From Euryarchaeota archaeon UBA53 (GTDB lineage: Archaea > Thermoplasmatota > Poseidoniia > Poseidoniales > Poseidoniaceae): 6,716 bases of DNA. A program made the position numbers and the translations under genes. Of this stretch, positions 1 to 5,270 are shown piece after piece; position 1 is the stretch's first letter; the number at the start of each line of letters is the position of its first letter. A model generated the notes under the pieces. That model saw only the letters and a list, made by a program, of their open reading frames with translations, was not told where the DNA came from and ran no database searches. Where the stretch lies: positions 1-6,716 of the forward strand of contig DAZU01000076.1 in assembly GCA_002507425.1 (NCBI GenBank), read 5' to 3'.

Positions 1-27
1 TCAGTTGCGGGATTGATATCTCAGACA

Positions 28-1119
28 ATGTCAAGCCACAACACCTCAATTTGGTTAGCCATAATCGCCACTGTTATGTCAGGTTCTGTAGCGTATTTGG
101 ATTCGGGCTCCGAGCTTGGTCATAGAGGAATATTAGCCAGTAGTTCATTGGTAATGGTATCAATTGCTCAGCACTTGTCAATGAGGAACAAGAAATTCAA
201 CATGGTCACAGATGATGGTTTGCTCAGTTCTTACAATCCACCAGTCCATCCCTCAACTCTAAACCGAGCATTCAATGATATGCTTCACACCCAAATGGAT
301 CCTTTACTACGTAGTAAGTTCGAGGATTTTCTAACCGATTTAGAAAAAAATATGATTGAGGGTCTTGAATTTGAATATGCTAAGGAAAAATTCCTAATGA
401 TAATGTACAGGAAATACAAGGGAAGTATCGACAGAAATACGACAACAATTGAGCTTGGTGAAATATTGACACAAGAAGGATTGAAAAACATTACTAAACA
501 TGAAATATTTAATGAAAGTTTGTGGGATTCCTTATTCTCCAGTTCAATTAAAGATAATCCTGCATTTTACAGGCTTATAGAGAGAATGGAGCAAGATCTC
601 TCAATAGGGAGAAAGATAGACACGGACGGACTACTATTTGATGTAGATTTAGAGAACGTTGTTACCGACAAAGCAAACTTGTTTTGCTACTTTCATAATA
701 TTACAGATAAAACAAAAAATGTAGTTTTGCGGGTCAACTCTCCTGATTTCAGACCTCATGAAATTTCAATGAGATATGAACTGAAGCCGGGAGAAAAAAA
801 TCTTTGGTCAATGAAAGAGGTTCCAGTTTCGGCTCAAGGCGACGATGATTTGATTGGTAAAATGTCTGGATTGTTAAGAGATGGTACCATAGCATGGCAA
901 ACCATTCTGCCGGAAAAAAGAGGAGAAGCGACAGTATCTGTTCGACTGGAAAATACAAGTGGCGACCTCTTAGTTGGAAGGCAGATCAACGTAATGATAC
1001 GCCCAGATTTTTCAAACTGGTTCACTAGGACTAGTTCCCTTACCTCATACTTCATCGGAGGAGTTGGTTTGGTAACTTCAATTTTATTGCAGGTAATGAC
1101 AGTTTTGTCCAATGCTTGA
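28..1119 (+). CDS. Membrane-anchored protein of unknown function, possibly 5'-partial
   Basis: I do not recognise a family. From the ATG at 28 the product is 363 residues. A hydrophobic segment at residues about 8-24 (IWLAIIATVMSG...) and a weaker one at 34-51 suggest a two-helix N-terminal anchor; residues about 340-361 (FIGGVGLVTSILLQVMTVL) form a clear C-terminal membrane helix. The roughly 285 residues between are soluble: a charged, mostly helical part up to about residue 205, then a strand-rich part (about 210-330) with alternating hydrophobic residues, a PGE turn and a VPVSAQ segment, which could be an Ig-like or beta-sandwich domain. The frame has no stop between base 1 and 28, so the gene may start upstream of the window; a TTG at 13 is another possible start. 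No convincing Shine-Dalgarno site decides the matter. The next gene follows after 50 bases in the same direction. Confidence 0.6.
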   Translation: MSSHNTSIWLAIIATVMSGSVAYLDSGSELGHRGILASSSLVMVSIAQHLSMRNKKFNMVTDDGLLSSYNPPVHPSTLNRAFNDMLHTQMDPLLRSKFEDFLTDLEKNMIEGLEFEYAKEKFLMIMYRKYKGSIDRNTTTIELGEILTQEGLKNITKHEIFNESLWDSLFSSSIKDNPAFYRLIERMEQDLSIGRKIDTDGLLFDVDLENVVTDKANLFCYFHNITDKTKNVVLRVNSPDFRPHEISMRYELKPGEKNLWSMKEVPVSAQGDDDLIGKMSGLLRDGTIAWQTILPEKRGEATVSVRLENTSGDLLVGRQINVMIRPDFSNWFTRTSSLTSYFIGGVGLVTSILLQVMTVLSNA

Positions 1120-1169
1120 CACTAATACACAATAGTAGCATTGAAATTGGGTAAGCCCTCGCCGAATCT

Positions 1170-2180
1170 ATGCCCGAACAAGGCAGCGAGACCCCTCGCC
1201 CTGACGAAGACCTGCGCGATCATCTCCATCAAATGGAAACTAGGGTCAGAAAACTTCGCGAGTCTAGAAATAATCACAACGAACAAGCAAATCGCTTTGC
1301 AGATCAAAGGAACGCTATTCAAGGGCAGTATAAAGAACATAAAGAAAAACTCGACCTTTCTCTAGCAGAAATAAAAGCAATCCGAGCGGAACAAAATATT
1401 CACAAAACACGTAGAGATGCTATTCAGGCCCAAATCCGTGACTTAATTGGGCAAGCTAAGAGTCAGAGAGGAGATAGAGATGGGAAAAAATCAGCCTCCT
1501 TTGAGTTCAATAAACTGTCAAGCGAAGTTGCCAACTTAGAGAAGGTTTTTGAGACACGTGGTGGTATGTCACCCAAAAAGGAAAAAGAAACCATGGAAAA
1601 AATCAAATTAATGCGTCGTAGAATGAAAGAACTCGAACCTGAGGTTGAGAAACTTCAACTAATCAAAGTTGATTTATCAAATCGTGACGAGGCTATTGCT
1701 GCACTAAAACTCGAAGCAGATGCTGCACACGGCCAATTTGTCGAATGTCTTGAAAGGGCGAAATCTATGAGCAAAGAGTTGGATGAATTGTTTTCTCACA
1801 GGGATTTCCTCAAAGGTGAAGGAGACCGTTTTCACAATGAGTTTGTTGCTTGTAAAGAGAGGGCAAATGATGTACATGCAAAGATTATCGAATTAATGAA
1901 AGAAGTAAACGAGGCAAGGGATAAACTAAAACTTGCTAGAGAGGAAAGAGAATCGTGGATAACCGATCATAATGCGTCAGTAACCAAAGAAATGAAAACC
2001 GGCGCAGAAGATAGTAAAGTAGCAGATTCAATGGTTGACCATTTGCTAAACGCAGGGTCATTGTCATTTGGTGGAACAATGTCAGGGGATAGAGCTGGTT
2101 TGATAAGCAAAAAATCACGTTCAGATAAGAAAAAATCAATGCGAAGAGTTGACATGACGGCATCAAGAGGTAGGAAGTGA
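1170..2180 (+). CDS. Archaeal long coiled-coil protein (COG1340-like)
   Basis: A 336-residue soluble protein that is almost entirely coiled coil from about residue 12 to 270: long runs of Glu, Lys, Arg and Gln with hydrophobic residues in heptad spacing. A central break (about 93-112, Gly/Ser/Asp rich) is followed by a segment with the pattern LSSEVANLEKVFETR...MSPKKEKETMEKI (116-145), which resembles the middle of the archaeal COG1340 coiled-coil family, where a similar 'I..LE...QT..LS..EE' stretch occurs. Two near-repeats lie 35 residues apart (187-207 and 222-242). The tail (about 275-336) is not coiled: it is Ser/Gly rich and ends in a basic stretch (KKSRSDKKKSMRR, then ASRGRK). Some relatives carry a phosphoserine phosphatase label in databases, but no phosphatase motif is visible. 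Function unknown; a structural or scaffold role is inference. The start ATG at 1170 lacks a clear Shine-Dalgarno site. The nucleotidyltransferase gene begins within about 5-20 bases, suggesting co-transcription. Confidence 0.8.
   Translation: MPEQGSETPRPDEDLRDHLHQMETRVRKLRESRNNHNEQANRFADQRNAIQGQYKEHKEKLDLSLAEIKAIRAEQNIHKTRRDAIQAQIRDLIGQAKSQRGDRDGKKSASFEFNKLSSEVANLEKVFETRGGMSPKKEKETMEKIKLMRRRMKELEPEVEKLQLIKVDLSNRDEAIAALKLEADAAHGQFVECLERAKSMSKELDELFSHRDFLKGEGDRFHNEFVACKERANDVHAKIIELMKEVNEARDKLKLAREERESWITDHNASVTKEMKTGAEDSKVADSMVDHLLNAGSLSFGGTMSGDRAGLISKKSRSDKKKSMRRVDMTASRGRK
2173..2180 (+). promoter_or_regulatory. Shine-Dalgarno-like site overlapping a stop codon
   Basis: GGAAGTGA differs at one base from the full archaeal Shine-Dalgarno GGAGGTGA, and its last three bases are the stop codon of the coiled-coil gene. 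It lies 4 bases before a CTG at 2185 and 7 bases before an ATT at 2188, but 19 bases before the first ATG at 2200, too far for normal spacing. It therefore favours a start upstream of 2200. Confidence 0.4.
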
Positions 2181-2199
2181 TTGACTGATTGGTGTCATA

Positions 2200-3198
2200 A
2201 TGGCAGGTGGCCGAGGTACTCGTCTAATGCCATTGACAAAAAATAGACCAAAACCGTTGGTTCCAATTCTCGGTAGACCTGTCATAGATTACGTAAAAGA
2301 CGCAATGGTGTCTGCTGGATTAGAATCAATTTTGGTCACAACAGGCTATCAGGGCCAGCAATTGATTTCTCATGTCGACAAGTGGGATATTGACAGCAGA
2401 GTAAACCAAGAGAGCGAGCCTATGGGTACTGCTGGTAGTGTGAATCTTCTCAGAGACGTTCTAAACGAAACTTTCGTAGTAGGGTCTGGAGATTCCGTCG
2501 CTTCTTTTGATATTGAGGATTTGATATCAGCTCATAAATTCTCAGGCGCCAAAGTTACCATGGCATTGTGGGAAGTTGACGATCCGACAGAGTATGGGAT
2601 AGTCGGTCTGTCTTCTAGTAATGGTGGACCAATAGATTCTAGTCTTAGTTCCGGATTTATATCAAAGTTCAAAGAAAAGCCCAAAAAACAAGAAGCATTT
2701 TCAAAATTAATTAATGCAGGTTTGTATATCATCGAGCCAGAGGTTTTAGACATGATTCCTAACGATGAAAAATATGATTTCTCGAAGCAGCTGTTTCCCG
2801 AGATGTTATCCAAAGGAATGCCAATGTATGCTAAAACCGTTCGTGGGATATGGTTTGATGTTGGCAACCCAAATGAGATACATAAGGCACAGATGGCTCT
2901 AATAAAAGGCAGAAAAGATTTACCATTTCCAATGCCTGAAGGAGAGATATTACCTGACGGATCGTTCATAAGCAAATCAGCATCCGTAAGCGGCCATGTT
3001 GAAAATTCTGTTATTCTTGAAAGATCATCAGTGAACGGTGCAGTTGTAAATTCTGTTGTGATGGCAGACTCTCGCGTCAACGGTGTTTCAGAATCCTCGA
3101 TAATCGGCCAGAATTGTGTAATCGATTCAAGAATCCAAAATTGTGTCATAGGAGATAATATGCATATTAGAATAGACATTGAAAATGAGCGAAGATAA
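2200..3198 (+). CDS. Sugar-phosphate nucleotidyltransferase with left-handed beta-helix tail
   Basis: Transfers a nucleotidyl group from an NTP to a sugar 1-phosphate, giving an activated NDP-sugar for glycan or glycoprotein assembly in the cytoplasm. The family is COG1208 (mannose-1-phosphate guanylyltransferase / glucose-1-phosphate thymidylyltransferase type). Numbered from ATG 2200 (332 residues): the nucleotide-binding signature GGRGTRLMPLTKNRPKPLVP is at 3-22, the PMGTAGS loop at 74-80, a GD pair with the likely metal-binding Asp98, an FKEKP segment at 157-161, INAGLYI at 171-177 and the WFDVGNP motif with the second Asp220. Residues about 250-325 show repeating hexapeptide-like units rich in V, I, S and N, typical of a left-handed beta-helix that serves oligomerisation or acyl/regulatory roles. 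Sugar and base specificity cannot be read from the sequence. The ATG start removes most of the first beta strand; extending the frame to CTG 2185 gives LIGVIMAGG, matching the family's usual N-terminus, so the true start is probably 2185 or 2188 (up to 337 residues). Confidence 0.9.
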   Translation: MAGGRGTRLMPLTKNRPKPLVPILGRPVIDYVKDAMVSAGLESILVTTGYQGQQLISHVDKWDIDSRVNQESEPMGTAGSVNLLRDVLNETFVVGSGDSVASFDIEDLISAHKFSGAKVTMALWEVDDPTEYGIVGLSSSNGGPIDSSLSSGFISKFKEKPKKQEAFSKLINAGLYIIEPEVLDMIPNDEKYDFSKQLFPEMLSKGMPMYAKTVRGIWFDVGNPNEIHKAQMALIKGRKDLPFPMPEGEILPDGSFISKSASVSGHVENSVILERSSVNGAVVNSVVMADSRVNGVSESSIIGQNCVIDSRIQNCVIGDNMHIRIDIENERR

Positions 3199-3221
3199 TT
3201 TCTAAAAGACTTTTTCGCTCA
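3186..3221 (+). terminator. Hairpin plus T-run at the end of the nucleotidyltransferase gene
   Basis: TGAGCGAAGA (3186-3195) can pair with TTTTCGCTCA (3212-3221) over ten positions with one G-U pair; the inner loop is 16 bases. The left arm lies in the last codons of the nucleotidyltransferase and the stop codon is in the loop. A run of five T (3211-3215) is inside the structure rather than after it, so this is not a bacterial-style terminator, but T-runs alone can terminate archaeal transcription. The hairpin may instead protect a 3' end or be fortuitous. Confidence 0.35.
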
Positions 3222-3224
3222 AAT

Positions 3225-3231
3225 TCTTAAA
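3225..3231 (+). promoter_or_regulatory. Candidate archaeal TATA box for the 3254/3513 gene pair
   Basis: TCTTAAA within an A/T-rich stretch is centred about 25-26 bases before the ATG at 3254. That is the usual distance from TATA box to transcription start, so the transcript would begin at or next to the start codon. The pyrimidine-rich sequence just before the ATG contains no Shine-Dalgarno site, consistent with a leaderless mRNA. Confidence 0.4.
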
Positions 3232-3253
3232 CCGTTTCTCCTCAGTTTATCTT

Positions 3254-3499
3254 ATGACCAGCCAGGGCGGAGCCACTCCAAATCGTAGTTATGACCGTTC
3301 CTGGCAGGAAATCGAGGATATGCTTGAGCAGGCAATAGCCAAGAGAAAGAAGTGGAAAATGTGGTTTGAAGAATCAAAGAAGAATGGCGATAGAGAAGGA
3401 ATGAAAGACGCTGCTCGTAATCACAAAGCACTTGATGGGGTTGTAAAAACTCTACAATGGACTTTAGGGGAAGAGGGAGTTGAGCACCCTCTGGATTGA
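3254..3499 (+). CDS. Small charged helical protein of unknown function
   Basis: An 81-residue protein that I cannot assign to a family. After a short flexible N-terminus (residues 1-12, Gly/Ser/Thr/Asn) it is dominated by two likely amphipathic helices, about 15-42 (with the AKRKKWKMWFEESKK segment) and 47-72. It has four tryptophans (17, 34, 37, 69), many for its size, and is rich in Lys, Arg, Glu and Asp with near-neutral net charge. No signal peptide, membrane segment or zinc-binding cysteines are present. A TATA-like element about 25 bases upstream and the absence of a Shine-Dalgarno site suggest a leaderless start at ATG 3254. It is followed 13 bases later by a predicted RNA-binding protein, so the two are probably co-transcribed; a shared role in RNA metabolism is only guilt by association. 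The open frame, start context and operon position support a real gene. Confidence 0.65.
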   Translation: MTSQGGATPNRSYDRSWQEIEDMLEQAIAKRKKWKMWFEESKKNGDREGMKDAARNHKALDGVVKTLQWTLGEEGVEHPLD

Positions 3500-3501
3500 T
3501 T

Positions 3502-3505
3502 GGAG
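3502..3505 (+). promoter_or_regulatory. Shine-Dalgarno site for the RNA-binding protein gene
   Basis: GGAG ends 7 bases before the ATG at 3513, in a TGGAGAGATTTC context. This decides the start: a TTG at 3480 in the same frame would overlap the preceding gene by 20 bases and has no such site placed before it in equal quality. Confidence 0.7.
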
Positions 3506-3512
3506 AGATTTC

Positions 3513-3983
3513 ATGGGTATACATTACGTGAACTGGATTTCAACGGCCAGCGGGGTGGAAGATTTCAACATACACGCTGATTCCTTGGCTTGGGTTGTGG
3601 GTGATTCTGACGCTGTTCAAATAGAGCAGACTAAGTCTTATCACGGCTCTCCTATCTACATGGTTAGAGCAGAAATAAAGAATAAGTCAAAGGCAAGAAA
3701 ATCTCTCGCTAGACTAGGTTCCCCCACGCTTCAAAGAATCCTCGATGAAATTGACTCTAGAATTGATGATAATAATGTAATTCACATAAGGCTTGACATG
3801 AAGAAATTGTTGTCAGGTATTATAGAAATTTCAGCACCAGACTGCGGATTTACTATCAAAGGAAGAGCGAAATTAGAAGTTTACCCGGGGAGTAGTGCAA
3901 AAGATGTTGCAATTAGAACGCTGGAAGAATTAATAGACTTGGCAAATAAAAATAATCTTCCTGAAAAATTAACATTAGAATGA
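3513..3983 (+). CDS. Predicted RNA-binding protein, PF01877 (DUF54) / COG1325 family
   Basis: A 156-residue cytoplasmic protein that fits the small archaeal family PF01877 (COG1325, described as an RNA-binding domain or predicted exosome-associated subunit). Visible matches are the N-terminal IHYVNWISTA strand, the SYHGSPIYMVRAEIKNKSKA segment (in relatives a G-hydrophobic-GNPI...A motif followed by a basic helix), and the NVIHIRLDMKKLLSGIIEIS stretch, where relatives have a hydrophobic-RLDKQ..L.G.L pattern, then KGRAKLEVYPG. The usual family length is about 140-160 residues, so it appears complete. The family's biochemical role is not firmly established; a part in RNA processing is inferred from domain and from gene neighbourhoods described for archaea. 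ATG 3513 is chosen because GGAG precedes it by 7 bases. It follows the 81-residue gene after 13 bases, as in an operon. I recognised the family by pattern memory, not by a profile search. Confidence 0.7.
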   Translation: MGIHYVNWISTASGVEDFNIHADSLAWVVGDSDAVQIEQTKSYHGSPIYMVRAEIKNKSKARKSLARLGSPTLQRILDEIDSRIDDNNVIHIRLDMKKLLSGIIEISAPDCGFTIKGRAKLEVYPGSSAKDVAIRTLEELIDLANKNNLPEKLTLE

Positions 3984-4023
3984 GTTTATGTGAACGGTAT
4001 ATCGGGTATTGTAAACATTTTTT
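3984..4023 (+). terminator. Likely archaeal T-run terminator after the RNA-binding protein gene
   Basis: Six consecutive T (4018-4023) lie 35 bases after the stop codon. GTTTATG (3984-3990) can pair weakly with TGTAAAC (4010-4016; five Watson-Crick and two G-U pairs) just before the T-run. The stem is weak and probably dispensable; the T-run is the main evidence. Confidence 0.45.
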
Positions 4024-4123
4024 ATCTGGATAAGACTGTAATTTTATCTCATTGAGCGTGATATGTTTCCAACTGTTAATTTATGTTTAATTTGCTGAAG
4101 AACAATATTGCATCCCAAAGGAC

Positions 4124-4133
4124 ATTACATATC
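4124..4133 (+). promoter_or_regulatory. Candidate TATA region for pdxS
   Basis: ATTACATATC is centred about 32 bases before ATG 4161 and would place the transcription start a few bases before the gene. A second A/T-rich candidate, TTAATTTATGTTTAATT (4076-4092), would imply a leader of about 50 bases. The sequence cannot distinguish them. The rest of the 177-base gap (3984-4160) contains no ORF, tRNA or repeat that I can see apart from the T-run near its start. Confidence 0.3.
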
Positions 4134-4160
4134 TTCTTGAGGGGGATACCTTAGGGGTAA

Positions 4161-5165
4161 ATGGTTGCGATGAGTAAAAATGGTAAAATTAGGCCGCTTC
4201 GTCATTCTGAAGATTTGTTAAAGCGAGGTTTCGCTTCTATGCTAAAAGGTGGGGTAATTATGGATGTTGTCACACCAGACCAAGCAGCGGTTGCAGAGGC
4301 AGCTGGTGCGGTTTCAGTAATGGCTCTAGAAAGAGTTCCTGCCGACATCAGAAAGGCGGGCGGGGTAGCCAGAACTTCTCATCCCAGTATGATAAAGGGT
4401 ATTATTGAGTGCACATCAATACCGGTTATGGCGAAATCCAGAATTGGCCACGAGGCAGAAACTCAGGTATTACAAGCTCTTGGAGTAGACATGGTTGACG
4501 AATCTGAAGTTTTAACTCCAGCAGACCCATATTTCCACATTAACAAAAATGCACATGATATCCCATTCGTCTGCGGAGCGACTGGTCTGGGTGAGGCTGT
4601 TAGGAGAATTTACGAAGGAGCCGCAATGATTAGAACCAAAGGAGAGGCAGGGACTGGGAATGTAGTCGCAGCTGTAACACATGCAAGGTTAATAGATCAA
4701 GAAGTAAGGCAGGTTCAAACTTTAGATGATGAGGGCTTGGATGCCGCTGCGAACAAGATTATGGACAGATATCGAGTTCTTTCAGACTCTAGCGACCTGC
4801 CGGGTGTTTCAAACCTTACTCCATTTGGAGAAATAGATGACGAGATGCACGGCAGCATCAAGGACATACTTTGTGAAGTTGCAGAAATTGGTAGATTACC
4901 TGTCGTGACTTTTTGCGCAGGAGGAATAGCAACTCCTGCTGATGCTTCCCTAATGATGCAAATGGGCGTCGATGGCATTTTCGTCGGGTCGGGAATTTTC
5001 AAGGCCGAAGATCCCGAAACAATGGCGGATGCAATAGTATTAGCAACTGCACACTTTGATGATCCAAGCAAGGTCGCAGAAGCCATGTCGATGATGGACG
5101 GAGCGCCAATGCGTGGAGATGAGTTGGAAACGCTTGAGGTCAGATTAGACCAGCGCGGTTGGTAG
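4161..5165 (+). CDS. pdxS: Pyridoxal 5'-phosphate synthase lyase subunit PdxS
   Basis: Condenses ribose 5-phosphate, glyceraldehyde 3-phosphate and ammonia into pyridoxal 5'-phosphate (DXP-independent vitamin B6 route); the ammonia normally comes from the glutaminase PdxT. The 334-residue product is a complete (beta/alpha)8 barrel. Key residues line up with the Bacillus enzyme at a constant offset of 11: Asp35 (Asp24) in GGVIMDVV, the Schiff-base Lys92 (Lys81) in VMAKSRIGH, and Lys160 (Lys149) in RTKGEAGTGN. Other hallmarks are VMALERVPADIRKAGGVAR (53-71), DESEVLTPAD (113-122), AGGIATPAD and GIFVGSGIF, and the C-terminal RGW. One normally conserved stretch, CGARNLGEA, reads CGATGLGEA (138-146). 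ATG 4161 follows an AGGGGTAA stretch by very little; ATG 4170 is an alternative start and would shorten it by three residues without affecting the domain. pdxT is not adjacent: a terminator-like T-run and the eS1 gene follow. Confidence 0.97.
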   Translation: MVAMSKNGKIRPLRHSEDLLKRGFASMLKGGVIMDVVTPDQAAVAEAAGAVSVMALERVPADIRKAGGVARTSHPSMIKGIIECTSIPVMAKSRIGHEAETQVLQALGVDMVDESEVLTPADPYFHINKNAHDIPFVCGATGLGEAVRRIYEGAAMIRTKGEAGTGNVVAAVTHARLIDQEVRQVQTLDDEGLDAAANKIMDRYRVLSDSSDLPGVSNLTPFGEIDDEMHGSIKDILCEVAEIGRLPVVTFCAGGIATPADASLMMQMGVDGIFVGSGIFKAEDPETMADAIVLATAHFDDPSKVAEAMSMMDGAPMRGDELETLEVRLDQRGW

Positions 5166-5173
5166 ATACAGCA

Positions 5174-5187
5174 TTTTTGTTTGTTTC
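5174..5187 (+). terminator. T-rich terminator after pdxS
   Basis: TTTTTGTTTGTTTC begins 9 bases after the pdxS stop codon. Clustered T-runs without a stem are the usual intrinsic terminator in archaea. It separates pdxS from the eS1 unit, which has its own promoter-like element downstream. Confidence 0.5.
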
Positions 5188-5202
5188 TAGTCATCTATTC
5201 CC

Positions 5203-5210
5203 TTCATATA
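5203..5210 (+). promoter_or_regulatory. Candidate TATA box for the eS1 gene
   Basis: TTCATATA is the best TATA-like element between pdxS and eS1. Transcription would be expected to start about 25 bases downstream (near 5230), leaving a leader of about 40 bases before ATG 5271. Confidence 0.4.
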
Positions 5211-5235
5211 GGCCATGTTGGTCCGAAACCTGCAA

Positions 5236-5251
5236 GTGGGGTAGCCCCCGC
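5236..5251 (+). promoter_or_regulatory. GC-rich hairpin in the eS1 mRNA leader
   Basis: GTGGGG (5236-5241) pairs with CCCCGC (5246-5251) around the four-base loop TAGC: six pairs, one of them G-U, in an otherwise AT-rich spacer. It lies 19 bases before ATG 5271 and would be near the 5' end of the mRNA if the TATA box at 5203 is used. It could take part in autogenous control of the ribosomal protein, but that role is inference. Confidence 0.35.
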
Positions 5252-5270
5252 AATCTGAGAGTTGATTCGA

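Noticed and set aside
1120..1169. Possible promoter between the membrane protein and the coiled-coil gene
   Set aside because: The A/T-rich ACTAATACACAATAG stretch is about 40 bases before the ATG and does not resemble a TATA box well enough to annotate.
1141..1365. 74-codon plus-strand frame overlapping the start of the coiled-coil gene
   Set aside because: It overlaps the coiled-coil gene in another frame, starts with TTG and has no recognisable features.
2532..3179. 215-codon open frame on the minus strand
   Set aside because: It is antisense to the nucleotidyltransferase, whose family motifs are clear on the plus strand; the minus translation shows no recognisable domain.
3480..3512. 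TTG start for the RNA-binding protein gene
   Set aside because: It would overlap the preceding gene and add 11 residues not expected in the family; ATG 3513 has GGAG at proper spacing.
4715..5194. 159-codon open frame on the minus strand
   Set aside because: It lies almost wholly within pdxS, which is certain, and its translation has Ser/Pro-rich composition typical of an antisense shadow.
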